Positions 28,648-38,754 of a stretch of DNA of 64,000 nucleotides are shown here, piece by piece. The notes beneath the pieces were generated by a model. It did not search any database and was not told where the DNA came from. It worked only from the letters and a program-made list of their open reading frames with translations. Position 1 is the stretch's first letter. Each line of letters opens with the position of its first letter. A program made the translations under genes and the position numbers. Origin of the DNA: Bacillota bacterium (GTDB taxonomy: Bacteria > Bacillota_I > Bacilli_A > RF39 > UBA660); the NCBI GenBank assembly GCA_015059405.1, contig SVAL01000006.1, forward strand, positions 31,110 to 95,109, given 5' to 3'.

Positions 28648-29523
28648 TTATCCACCATTTGTTCCATTATTTGGATCTTCATTTGTATTATTATTTTCTT
28701 CGTCACTTTCATTATTATTGTTTCCGTTACTTTCTAAAATTTGTTCAAAACGGATACTTTCACTATCTATATAGTCTGTAATTTCAGCACTTGTAATTAC
28801 TTTTTCAGCACCTTCTTCGATAGTTTTTTCACTTACTGATGTTGGTACTGGGAATACATTAATTCCTAGTTGTGCTGCAGATACTAAGTAACTATGTTGT
28901 TCTTCTGTTACTGCAAACATTACATAAGCAGGAACTCTCATTTCATCACTATTTTCAAATACATTTAATCCATCTGATGTTTTAACAGCTAATACTTTGA
29001 TATTTTTAATAAATTTACCAACTCTAGCTTTACCATATTGGTCTGTATCTTTTACATATAAATCAATATATCCACCAGGTACAATAGCATTTACATAACT
29101 TGTTGACATATTAACAGTTAAGTAATGTAATACTTCACCATCTTTTACATCATATACAGCTGAATCTGGTAAATCTGATTTTTTTACTACTGCTTTTTTA
29201 TAGAATAAACTTCCTTCTGGGATCATAGTATTAATATTTGTATAATAATCAATTAAATCTGATTTTTTTGTAATTATGTTATCTCCCATTTCTTCTAATG
29301 CTGCTGTTGCAACATTCATATATCCAATCATTTCTTCTGTAATTTTCATACGTGGTTGAATTGTAACCTTAGCATATGGAATTGATACAGGTTCTACTGC
29401 TGATTGAATTCTCATTGTGTAACCTACATATAAAACAATTATACCGATAATTGCACATATAATAGTTACTGTGTTTCTGTTACTTAAAAACTTTTTTACT
29501 TTTATTGAAGTACTATTCATCAA
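28648..29523 (-). CDS. CpaB/RcpC-like SAF-domain pilus assembly protein
   Basis: TM, then IPYAKVTIQPRMKITEEMIGYMNV...IPEGSLFYKKAVVKKSDL...YLTVNMSTSYVNAIVPGGYIDLYV. Confidence 0.72.
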   Translation of the reverse strand: MMNSTSIKVKKFLSNRNTVTIICAIIGIIVLYVGYTMRIQSAVEPVSIPYAKVTIQPRMKITEEMIGYMNVATAALEEMGDNIITKKSDLIDYYTNINTMIPEGSLFYKKAVVKKSDLPDSAVYDVKDGEVLHYLTVNMSTSYVNAIVPGGYIDLYVKDTDQYGKARVGKFIKNIKVLAVKTSDGLNVFENSDEMRVPAYVMFAVTEEQHSYLVSAAQLGINVFPVPTSVSEKTIEEGAEKVITSAEITDYIDSESIRFEQILESNGNNNNESDEENNNTNEDPNNGTNGG

Positions 29524-29536
29524 TAATCACCCTTTC

Positions 29537-30040
29537 TTAATCTTCACTTTCTAAAATTGCATTTAATACGTTAACAACATCTGCTGTTTCTGTTTCATAA
29601 TCAAATGTTTTTTCTTTTTTTCCTAATAATTTGGCAAACCAACTTAAACTTTCATTTGTACTTATAGTTACTGTTACTTTAGGAGGACATTCATCAATAT
29701 CATTAAAAGATATTTTATATGTTTTATTACGATCTGCATTTTCAGCAAAATGTCTAATAAAGCTTTCAACAAATCTTTCTTTAACGATTCTTATTACTTC
29801 TGTTTGTCCTTCAATACAATGCATTGATTCTGGATCTGTATCTGGTGTTACGCCATCATATCCAATACCTAAACGATATGCAGTAACATCAACAGAATCA
29901 GTTAATGCTGACTTTGTAACTTCTTTTAACAAATAATAATCTTGTTCATTATTTAAGGTAATGTTACCAAATAAATTAATTAGTAATAGGCCCAATATTC
30001 CTAAAAACAGGAATAAATATCCCCACACTGCTGTTTTCAT
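29537..30040 (-). CDS. Single-TM pseudopilin-like protein, copy B
   Basis: Paralogue of the 34358-34861 product (YLFLFLGILGLLLINLFGNITLNNEQDYYLLKEVTKSALTDSVD; DPESMHC; RIVKERFVE; DIDECPPKVTVTI). Confidence 0.6.
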   Translation of the reverse strand: MKTAVWGYLFLFLGILGLLLINLFGNITLNNEQDYYLLKEVTKSALTDSVDVTAYRLGIGYDGVTPDTDPESMHCIEGQTEVIRIVKERFVESFIRHFAENADRNKTYKISFNDIDECPPKVTVTISTNESLSWFAKLLGKKEKTFDYETETADVVNVLNAILESED

Positions 30041-30043
30041 ATT

Positions 30044-33031
30044 TTAACCTCCTGTTTTAGATCCTTCGATATAGGTGAAATAAGTTGAAAATCCTCCTTC
30101 TTCTATATCGTCTACATGGATAAATTTACTTTTATATTTTCCTGTATCTTTTTTACTTGCTCTTATAAAATCTCCATAAGCATCATTACCTTCTGAAATA
30201 TACTTTTTAGTATGTTTCTTAATAGCATTAATTCTTTTTGAATCTAATACTATTTCATATTCTGGTCCGCTACTATTAGTCGATGGAGTATTATCTTCTG
30301 TATCATTAGTGATATATTCTTCATACCCTATCCAGTTATAATGAGCTTCTCTATCAGGAAAAGGATTATTTAGTGATATCGTCCTATAATAATATTTTAA
30401 ACCATTACTTCCGCAACTGCAATCATTAATACAGTTTCCTATCGTTTTATATCCATCTACTTGATAGTTTACTTTACAGTATTGTCTGATTGCTTTTATA
30501 TCAGAACATGTATATAAACTTTTACAAGTATTTTTACCAGGTGGATTTGTACAATCTGTATAACAGTCATTATAACTTGAATAACCTTTTCTATCTTTTT
30601 GCCAGTTATTTTCACAATAATTTTTAATTTTACTATATTCTGTTGGTTTATATAGATCTGTACATGTTTTATTTTCATCTGTTGGGAAATTAATTACACA
30701 ATAGTTTTTATTATTTCCTACTTTAACCATTCCCCAAATTGTTATTTTTGTATTATTACTAATAGTTTTTGCATTCATATACATCCATTTATTACTTGTT
30801 GAATCTTTTATATAATACTCTGCATTTGGATTATTAATTGGTTTTAATTTAATAGTTTTTGTATTATTAGAATTTTCTATTACTTCAAAATTACAAGCAT
30901 TTGGAGTAATTGTTACTTCCTTTTTACAATAAGCATAGTTTGTACCATCAGTAACAGTACCATATATAATTTGATCATCATTATATCTTATAGTATTTCT
31001 ATAAATAGTTTTTGTTTGAAGATTATTAAAAACATCGCCTTTTTCTTTAATAGTATCTCCTAAGTTATAAGTGATCTTTTTACTTTTATCACCATTTACT
31101 GCGTATAAAGTGAAAACTATATCTTCATTATTTATTAATATATTACCAGTTTGACCACTTTTAGTTTCTACAGTTATATAACATGATAATTTATTATCCG
31201 CTACTTTATAATTACATTTATTAGTTGTATCCATACCAGCTATACTATGAGTCACTTTAGTTTCAGTAGCATTAGTAGTACTATCAGCATAGATACCAGT
31301 AAAGTATTTGTTATATGGTCCTAAGCCATTTTCACATGTTGAACCTTCTTTTACTGATACATTGTCTTTAGCTGAGATACAAACTCCAGGTAAATTATAT
31401 AAAGTACCATTACTAGAGTCAGTAATATAAGTTTTAACACTTAGTGTTTTAGCAATATTTTTATGGAAAGATGTTACATTTTTATTAGTATAAATTGATG
31501 TTACATCATCACTACCACGATAATATTCATTTTCTTTTTTTAATGTTTTAGTAGTAGTAGAACTATCTCCATTGGTTTTTTCATTTATTTTTATAGAGAT
31601 ATTAGCATTTGAAGATTTATAAACATAACTACTTAGACTTAATCTATTAAAATTATTTATTGCTTCTATATAATTATTTCTTTCAGCATTTGTATAACTT
31701 GCTGCATAATTATATTTCCAACTTTCTGTATCAAAAGTAATTGTACAAGTTTTATTTCCATATAACTTTACTTGATATTCAAAACCAGTACCTGGCATTA
31801 TAGTTGTTGGTAAAGTTGTTGGATAAATAGTTGTTGAGGATGTTGTACACTCTACTTTATATGAGAAATTCTCACTATTTATTATTTGACAAGATTCTTT
31901 ACTAGATGTTGTTTTTGATGAACATGTTGTATCGTTTCCATTAACGCTATTAGTATTACCACAACTTAATTTATTGTAAGTATAACCACAAGTATTAGTA
32001 ATACAATTAGCTTTACCATTGCTATCTTTAATATTAGATAGACTTGAACAATAATTTTCTGCACATTTTAATAAAGCATCACCTTTTAAATTATTACATA
32101 CACCTTTACAACCAATGTTTCCATTTTGTCCTATCCAGAAAACCATTACTCCATATGGATAGTTAGATACTTTATAAGCATTATCTTTTTTTAATTGATC
32201 TTTATGACTTAGGATGCTAGATGTTGTTTTTACAATAGATGTATTACTTTCTTGTGCTAAGAAATTATAGTAATCATATCTTCCATCTTTAGCTCCTGGA
32301 TATTTTTTTGATGAATTAGTTTGATTATACATACCATTATATAAATATCCTAGGAATGTTACTCTTCCTTGTGATTCCCATAAATTCCAATCATAATCTC
32401 CTGTATATACATCTATATCTTTTAAAATGGTCATATATTCATAACCAGTTGCATATGTATAAAACTGACCAACTCTACTATGAAAAAATGCAGTTGGTTC
32501 GGCAACGATATAGTATTGTGATAATTCCGCTTGAGTTACATTTATACCAAACATCTTTTTTATACCATTTATAGTTGATGTTGCGTTATCTCCATAATAT
32601 TTTAAGATTTCGTTAGCAAAAGTAGAACTCCATGTAGTATCTTCATCTATTGTTGATAAACCATAATTATTAATATCAACTGCGCCAACTTTATAATATC
32701 CAAAATCCATTGTTTGATTTAATTTTGTATAATTATATCTTCCATATTTATTTTTTGTTGTATTTACTTTACTAGGATATGCACTCGGTTGATTAACTAA
32801 ATCAATAGATTTTTTAAATACTAGATTTTTTCCATCATATTTATATAGACTTAATCTTACCCCAAGTCCATTACTTGCATAAGTCCATGAACACTCATCA
32901 CATCCACTTGCTGGTGGTGTTGGTGCACCTCCTGGAGTTACTTCTACTTTTGCATTTACTACTTTAGTTTGAATAATAAAAAGCATCAGTATCAAGATTA
33001 AACATATTATATTTTTATTTTTTCTCTTCAT
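30044..33031 (-). CDS. Cys-rich secreted protein, copy B
   Basis: Signal peptide; CDECSWTYASNGLGVRLSLYKYDGKN...; C-terminal YYYRTISLNNPFPDREAHYNWIGYEEYIT; parallels the 1041-aa protein. Confidence 0.65.
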   Translation of the reverse strand: MKRKNKNIICLILILMLFIIQTKVVNAKVEVTPGGAPTPPASGCDECSWTYASNGLGVRLSLYKYDGKNLVFKKSIDLVNQPSAYPSKVNTTKNKYGRYNYTKLNQTMDFGYYKVGAVDINNYGLSTIDEDTTWSSTFANEILKYYGDNATSTINGIKKMFGINVTQAELSQYYIVAEPTAFFHSRVGQFYTYATGYEYMTILKDIDVYTGDYDWNLWESQGRVTFLGYLYNGMYNQTNSSKKYPGAKDGRYDYYNFLAQESNTSIVKTTSSILSHKDQLKKDNAYKVSNYPYGVMVFWIGQNGNIGCKGVCNNLKGDALLKCAENYCSSLSNIKDSNGKANCITNTCGYTYNKLSCGNTNSVNGNDTTCSSKTTSSKESCQIINSENFSYKVECTTSSTTIYPTTLPTTIMPGTGFEYQVKLYGNKTCTITFDTESWKYNYAASYTNAERNNYIEAINNFNRLSLSSYVYKSSNANISIKINEKTNGDSSTTTKTLKKENEYYRGSDDVTSIYTNKNVTSFHKNIAKTLSVKTYITDSSNGTLYNLPGVCISAKDNVSVKEGSTCENGLGPYNKYFTGIYADSTTNATETKVTHSIAGMDTTNKCNYKVADNKLSCYITVETKSGQTGNILINNEDIVFTLYAVNGDKSKKITYNLGDTIKEKGDVFNNLQTKTIYRNTIRYNDDQIIYGTVTDGTNYAYCKKEVTITPNACNFEVIENSNNTKTIKLKPINNPNAEYYIKDSTSNKWMYMNAKTISNNTKITIWGMVKVGNNKNYCVINFPTDENKTCTDLYKPTEYSKIKNYCENNWQKDRKGYSSYNDCYTDCTNPPGKNTCKSLYTCSDIKAIRQYCKVNYQVDGYKTIGNCINDCSCGSNGLKYYYRTISLNNPFPDREAHYNWIGYEEYITNDTEDNTPSTNSSGPEYEIVLDSKRINAIKKHTKKYISEGNDAYGDFIRASKKDTGKYKSKFIHVDDIEEGGFSTYFTYIEGSKTGG

Positions 33032-33040
33032 ACTTTTCCC

Positions 33041-33751
33041 TCATTTTCTTTTTTTAGGTATATTTAGTTTTACTCTTTTCTTAGAATTTATATAACTTCT
33101 ACTTAATAGATAAACCATTATTAAAATAATTATTACGATTACAAATTGTACTATTTTATTAGTAAAGAATTCATAGAAAAAATTCTTTTCTTCTACTTTT
33201 TTTTCTGGATCAATATTTTTTATTTCACCTTTTTTATATTTATCTATTTGTTCAAGGAACCATTCTTTACTTTCAATTTTTCCAGAATAATTTCTTTTAC
33301 ATAAATAGAATTCTTCTATTCCTTCACATTCTTCAAATGTAGAATAATCATTGTAATAATCAAAATCAACTTTAAGTGTAACTAGTAATTGATCAGAACA
33401 ATCTCCATCATAAGCACCATATATTTTAAATGTAATTCTATCTCCAGGTTTATACACACCAAAAACAGAATCATTATTATATGATCCTTCATATTCAAAA
33501 CGATTATTATTTGAATCAACTATATATACATTTTTAGAAAAATTAGTAATATTAACGTTATAAAAATATTCATGCATTGGATTATAATCATCATCGAAAT
33601 ATGGAATTATTTCAATATTCTTAGCTTCTTTTACTAATTTATTTTTTTGTGTATTAGTACATGTTGATGCTTCTACTTTTATAGTTGATAAAAAGATAAT
33701 AATTAATGTAAAAATTATTATTTTATATTTTTTTAATACACTAGTTTTCAT
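33041..33751 (-). CDS. Secreted, C-terminally TM-anchored protein, copy B
   Basis: Signal peptide, domain with CEGIEEFYLCKRNYSGKIESKEWFLEQIDKYKKG, C-terminal TM plus basic tail. GAGGG RBS before ATG 33751. Confidence 0.65.
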   Translation of the reverse strand: MKTSVLKKYKIIIFTLIIIFLSTIKVEASTCTNTQKNKLVKEAKNIEIIPYFDDDYNPMHEYFYNVNITNFSKNVYIVDSNNNRFEYEGSYNNDSVFGVYKPGDRITFKIYGAYDGDCSDQLLVTLKVDFDYYNDYSTFEECEGIEEFYLCKRNYSGKIESKEWFLEQIDKYKKGEIKNIDPEKKVEEKNFFYEFFTNKIVQFVIVIIILIMVYLLSRSYINSKKRVKLNIPKKRK

Positions 33752-33863
33752 AGTACAACACCCTCTATTATATACTACTAGTAGTATACAATAATTATGG
33801 TCAAAAAACAATCTTTTATTGTTTTATTTTTTGATTTATGCTAATATACTTTTGAGGTGTATT

Positions 33864-34313
33864 ATGAAGAAGACAATTAAATTTTTAAGTCTTTTTCTTG
33901 TATTAGTTTGTTTAGTTGTAGGATGTGGAAAAGACGAAAAGAAACCAGAAGAAGAAACAAAAGATACTTCTTACTTAACAGAAATTACATTTAGTGAACT
34001 AAAAACAAAGCTTGATAATAAAGAAGATATCATTTTAGAAATAGTTCAAACTGGATGTTCTAACTGTACAGTATTTTCTCCTAGATTTGAATCTGTACTT
34101 AATGAATATAAGATTCAAGCTTATAGTTTAAATATTTCTTATTTAGATGAAGAAGGAGATAAGTGGTTAAATTTATATGGAGTAGATGGTACTCCTACTG
34201 TTATTTTCTTTGAAAAAGGTGAAGAAACTAGTACATTAAAAAGAATAGTTGGTAGTCAAACTAGAGAAAAAATTGTTTCTAAGTTAACTGCTAATGGTTA
34301 TATTGAAAAATAA
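33864..34313 (+). CDS. Thioredoxin-like lipoprotein, opposite orientation within the locus
   Basis: Lipobox LVCLVVGC; QTGCSNCTVFSPRFESVLNEYK...YGVDGTPTVIFFEKGEE (CxxC motif and cis-Pro). Start moved to 33864 (GAGG RBS). Confidence 0.78.
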   Translation: MKKTIKFLSLFLVLVCLVVGCGKDEKKPEEETKDTSYLTEITFSELKTKLDNKEDIILEIVQTGCSNCTVFSPRFESVLNEYKIQAYSLNISYLDEEGDKWLNLYGVDGTPTVIFFEKGEETSTLKRIVGSQTREKIVSKLTANGYIEK

Positions 34314-34324
34314 TATATAAAATA

Positions 34325-34356
34325 AAAAGAATATTCATTTTAGAATATTCTTTTTT
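34325..34356. terminator. Bidirectional terminator between convergent genes
   Basis: AAAAAGAATATTC-ATTTTA-GAATATTCTTTTTT. Confidence 0.7.
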
Positions 34357-34357
34357 A

Positions 34358-34861
34358 TTATTCAAACGGATCTTCTGATTCAAGAATACCACTTATAACA
34401 TTAGTTATATCAACATCATGTGCTTGTTGCTTTTTATCAGAACCAAGTAATCTTTCAATTGAACTATAACTACGTTTAGATATAACAGTTACTGTTACTT
34501 TTGGTGGGCATTCATCAATATCATTAAAGATAATTTCATAATCACTACTTATATTAACACTTTGAGCAAATTTTAATAAAAATAATTCAACGAATCTTTC
34601 TTTAATAATTCTAATTGTTCCTGGAACACCAGAAGTACAATGCATAGATTCTGGATCAGTTAATTGAGTAATACCATCATAACCTACTCCATATTCATAT
34701 GCATATTCATCTACAGCATCTAACATTGCAGATTTTGTTACTTCTTTTAATGAATAATAGTTTTGTTCATCATTAATTGTAATTTCTCCAAACATATTAA
34801 CAAGGAATAAACCAAATAATCCTAATACTAGAAATAAATATCCCCAAATTGATGAATTCAT
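34358..34861 (-). CDS. Single-TM pseudopilin-like protein, copy A
   Basis: Paralogue of 29537-30040; ATGA overlap with the 1041-aa gene supports start at 34861. Confidence 0.6.
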   Translation of the reverse strand: MNSSIWGYLFLVLGLFGLFLVNMFGEITINDEQNYYSLKEVTKSAMLDAVDEYAYEYGVGYDGITQLTDPESMHCTSGVPGTIRIIKERFVELFLLKFAQSVNISSDYEIIFNDIDECPPKVTVTVISKRSYSSIERLLGSDKKQQAHDVDITNVISGILESEDPFE

Positions 34862-37800
34862 CGAGTATAGCACCCACTTCCTACGATTTTATCGTCTTTA
34901 TTAGTTTTTACATTAGATGTTGCAATTATTCCCAATTCATCTTTAAAATAATCATGAATTATATAACTACAATAAACATCTGCTTTAGCATTTCCTACTC
35001 TATTTTTAGTAGCATCTTCATAAGTATTTTTAGCATTTTTAGATTCTTTATAATCTGTATATGTTAAATTTAAATCTTTATTTTTTTTGATTTCTTTAAT
35101 ATCTTCTGATGTTAAGACAAAACGATATTCATATTCACTACTACGACCATCAGTACTATCATAATATTTTTTAGTTGCATCACTACTTTCAGTAATATGC
35201 TCTACTTTACTAAACCAGTTAGCACCAGGCGCTCTTCCTTCAACATTATCACCATCTGGGAATGGTCTATTTAAATTGATAGTACGATAAACGTAATCTC
35301 TTCCGTTTCTTTCATCATCAGAACAACTTCCATTTTCACAACGACAAGTTTTCTTACAAATTAAATACTCATCTTTAGTAATGTAATTGTTTTTATATTT
35401 TTCTTCACATTCATCCATACAACAATTATATATACATCCTACTGCACCATTACAACTTGTACGACAACATCCATATGTACAAGTTAATCTTTTTTCTCCT
35501 GTTGCATAGTTTTTATTACAGTCATCTAAACAACTTCCTTCATTACATGAATTAGTTGTTTTACTAAAATCTTCACAACCATCACATTCTTGTGGACAAT
35601 ATTTCATACGACATACAACATTATTTCCACAATATGAATCACAACTACAATAGTTTTTAAAACATGTTTGATACTCAGTTTGTGTCATTTGTGAACCTGG
35701 TTTATTATATTCTTCAATACAATTCTTACTACATAGAGTTGATGATTTAAACTCATATCCACACTTTAATTCAAATGAGAATTGTCCACATGATCCCATA
35801 CCACTTACAACTATATTAAGATTATTATGTTCGGTTACTGAATTATACGTATCTAAACTTACATTTTTATTTAAAGGATCAAATACCCATGTGTGTTTAA
35901 TTTCTAAAGGTGAATTTAAAATTTCATTGCACACTTTAATGTTGTTTCTACACACAACACTATCCCCTAATTTGTTAACTCCTGTATAACTAGATGGTAA
36001 TGAATAATATACTTTTTCTGTATATGTAGATTTACCTGTTGATAAATTAACAATTGCAGTAGCGGGATTACCATTATTATCTAAACAAGATACATTTTTT
36101 GTAAAATAATTTATAGTATATCCTTTTTTAGCTTCTAATTCACAATATTTTTCTTGGTATGAAGAATTATTCGCAATACAATATACTGGTTCTAAAGTAA
36201 CTGTTTCTGTTTTTGATGTAGTTCCTTGTTGATTACTATATTGTACTTTTACAGTATTTGTTAGTGCATCATTAGTTGGTTGATCTTTATCTTTTACATC
36301 TTTTAGTTTTTGTTCAGCAGCTGGTTTAATTCCTTCTAATTCTTTAATAACTTTTTCTAAAGTTGCTTTACCTTCAGTTGCTATTTTTAGACTCTCTTTA
36401 TATTTTTCTATTTCAGCTTTTGCCTTCGATTTATTATAATCTGTACTCCATGTTTCTTCTGTTGTTTTATAATAAATTTGACAAACCTTTTTATACTCCA
36501 TTGTATATCCCAAATATAAATTTGAAGTTTGAGCTGGTGTTACATAAACATTAGCTCTTGATGGTAAATTACTAAATGTAACTTTTTCATCACATTCAAT
36601 TTTATAATAAGATAAAATAACTGATTTAGATAAATTTCTTACATTAACTTTACCAGTTGTTTTGTTAACTGATACAACTTGGCTTTCTAATGTATAATTT
36701 TTATTATCAACATCATCATAACAAATTTTACTAGTTAAATCTTTTTTAGTAGTATTACTTCCATTTGCAGCACAATAATTTCCAGTTGATTTAATATCAC
36801 TAGTTTTTAATGTAGAGTTATAACATACATTTAACACTTCACGATCACATCCAGGAGAATCATAAACTGTATCTTTACAAGTTAATATACATTCTTCAAC
36901 ATGTTCTGCTGGATAGATTGATGTACAAAAGTTTTGAGCACATTGATCTAATGCATCATCTCCAGCATCAGCACAATATGTTGCACAAGTTCTTGGATTC
37001 TCTTCTGGTGGTAAAACATCTCCTAACCATAGTACAGTTATACCATATGAATAGTCATCAACATCATAGTTACTAGTTATATTACTTCTATCTACTGCAC
37101 CGTCTGAAGACTTAATAAGTGCATTTTTATTTGCATAATGATTAACAAAATTGTTAGGATCATAACTGCCTATTTCATTAAATATTTTAAATTCGTTTGT
37201 CTTTACAAACATGGCATTATATATTTGACCAGTTACCATTCCACCTAATGATCCCCAGAATGTTAAAACACCCTTAGCAATCTCATCTTCAGAAAGGCCT
37301 GCTGCAGTTAATTCACTAACACTATATGTATAATAACTATCATTTAACTTATCGCGTCTACTTAAATATTCATATCCTGTTGCATAAAATTTAATATCTC
37401 TTTTTCTATTACGCGCAATTAAAGTTGGTTCTACAACAAGATAATAATTAGAATACTCTGCTAAGTTCATCTTGTGACCAAACATTGCTTCAATATTAGT
37501 TTGAATTGTTGCTTTATCATTACCTAAATATGTAGATAATCTATTAATAAATGTTGGCCCCCATGGTGTTGAATCATCTAATTCATAAGTCTTCCCACCA
37601 TTATATGGTGCTATTGACTTAAGTGTTATTTTTTCAGCACTACTTTTAAAACTTACATTACTGGATGAGCCATATTCTAATCTACTTTTTCTTGCTGTTG
37701 TTGTTACAACCCAACTAGTGTAATCAGATGCTCTATTTATAAGATCTAATGATCCATAATATGTTTTTGTTCCATTTTTATATTTGTATAAACTTATTCT

Positions 37801-37983
37801 TACACCTGAATCTTCATCCCCATTATATACCCATGAACAACGAGGACACGAATTACCAGTACTAGGTGGTTTATAACCACCAGTAGAACTATTGAATGCC
37901 GCATTTGCTACTCCTGGTAAAAGTAGGATACACATGCAAATAAATACTATTATTTTATTTTTTAAATTCTTCATATATCTCAT
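34858..37983 (-). CDS. Cys-rich secreted protein, copy A
   Basis: Signal peptide; CPRCSWVYNGDEDSGVRISLYKYKNGTK; dense Cys cluster (CSKNCIEEYNKPGSQ...CSCDSYCGNNVVCRMKYCPQECDGC...CRTSCNGAVGCIYNCCMDECEEKY). Confidence 0.68.
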   Translation of the reverse strand: MRYMKNLKNKIIVFICMCILLLPGVANAAFNSSTGGYKPPSTGNSCPRCSWVYNGDEDSGVRISLYKYKNGTKTYYGSLDLINRASDYTSWVVTTTARKSRLEYGSSSNVSFKSSAEKITLKSIAPYNGGKTYELDDSTPWGPTFINRLSTYLGNDKATIQTNIEAMFGHKMNLAEYSNYYLVVEPTLIARNRKRDIKFYATGYEYLSRRDKLNDSYYTYSVSELTAAGLSEDEIAKGVLTFWGSLGGMVTGQIYNAMFVKTNEFKIFNEIGSYDPNNFVNHYANKNALIKSSDGAVDRSNITSNYDVDDYSYGITVLWLGDVLPPEENPRTCATYCADAGDDALDQCAQNFCTSIYPAEHVEECILTCKDTVYDSPGCDREVLNVCYNSTLKTSDIKSTGNYCAANGSNTTKKDLTSKICYDDVDNKNYTLESQVVSVNKTTGKVNVRNLSKSVILSYYKIECDEKVTFSNLPSRANVYVTPAQTSNLYLGYTMEYKKVCQIYYKTTEETWSTDYNKSKAKAEIEKYKESLKIATEGKATLEKVIKELEGIKPAAEQKLKDVKDKDQPTNDALTNTVKVQYSNQQGTTSKTETVTLEPVYCIANNSSYQEKYCELEAKKGYTINYFTKNVSCLDNNGNPATAIVNLSTGKSTYTEKVYYSLPSSYTGVNKLGDSVVCRNNIKVCNEILNSPLEIKHTWVFDPLNKNVSLDTYNSVTEHNNLNIVVSGMGSCGQFSFELKCGYEFKSSTLCSKNCIEEYNKPGSQMTQTEYQTCFKNYCSCDSYCGNNVVCRMKYCPQECDGCEDFSKTTNSCNEGSCLDDCNKNYATGEKRLTCTYGCCRTSCNGAVGCIYNCCMDECEEKYKNNYITKDEYLICKKTCRCENGSCSDDERNGRDYVYRTINLNRPFPDGDNVEGRAPGANWFSKVEHITESSDATKKYYDSTDGRSSEYEYRFVLTSEDIKEIKKNKDLNLTYTDYKESKNAKNTYEDATKNRVGNAKADVYCSYIIHDYFKDELGIIATSNVKTNKDDKIVGSGCYTR

Positions 37984-37986
37984 CCT

Positions 37987-38682
37987 TTACTTCAAATCCA
38001 AATTTACTTTAATTTTATTTTTGTTTGTTTTTATACTTCTAATTACAATTACAATGATTAATAGAATTACTACAATGGCAATTACAATAATATATGGATT
38101 TTCTGATAAATATTTTGTAATTTCATCAATTATGTTTGTTTCTTTTTCTGGTTCTTCTTGTTTTTCTAAACTTGCTTTATATTTTTTTATTTGTTCTTCA
38201 AACCAAGCTTCAGATTCTATTTTTCCTGAATATGTTCTTTGGCATAAAGCATACTCTTCTATTCCTTCACATAATGGTGATAGATAATAATCATTGTAAT
38301 GTGGAAAAGTTACACGAATAGTAGCCATTAATGTATAAGCACAAGTTTGTTTATAAGCACCATATACCTTAAAAGTAATTACACTACCAGGAGCATAATT
38401 TCCATATTTTTTTTCTGATGTATGACCCGGTGTCATTTGATATATAGTACCTTTAGAATCTTCTATATAAAACTTATTACTCCAGTTATTAAAACTAATA
38501 GTGTAATAGTGCTCATGGATTGGACTTTCTTCACTATCTAGATTAGCAATTATTTCAATTGCTTGAGCTTCTTGTTTTAATGCCTTTTTCTCTTCTGTAG
38601 TACAACTTGCTGCTTCTACTTCTATCTTAAAAAAAGATATTACTAAAATTAATATAATTATTAAAAGATTTTTCTTTTTCAT
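37987..38682 (-). CDS. Secreted, C-terminally TM-anchored protein, copy A
   Basis: Signal peptide, CEGIEEYALCQRTYSGKIESEAWFEEQIKKYKAS, C-terminal TM; AGGAG RBS before ATG 38682. Confidence 0.65.
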   Translation of the reverse strand: MKKKNLLIIILILVISFFKIEVEAASCTTEEKKALKQEAQAIEIIANLDSEESPIHEHYYTISFNNWSNKFYIEDSKGTIYQMTPGHTSEKKYGNYAPGSVITFKVYGAYKQTCAYTLMATIRVTFPHYNDYYLSPLCEGIEEYALCQRTYSGKIESEAWFEEQIKKYKASLEKQEEPEKETNIIDEITKYLSENPYIIVIAIVVILLIIVIVIRSIKTNKNKIKVNLDLK

Positions 38683-38754
38683 AAGCTTCTCTCCTATTCT
38701 TATTACTAATATAATTATAATTTTTTTAGTAAGTATTTTCAAGAAAAAAGAGTA

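Noticed and set aside
11142-38682. Integrative conjugative element with relaxase
   Set aside because: No relaxase, integrase, oriT-like region or att duplication recognised around this locus; flanks are asnS and housekeeping genes.
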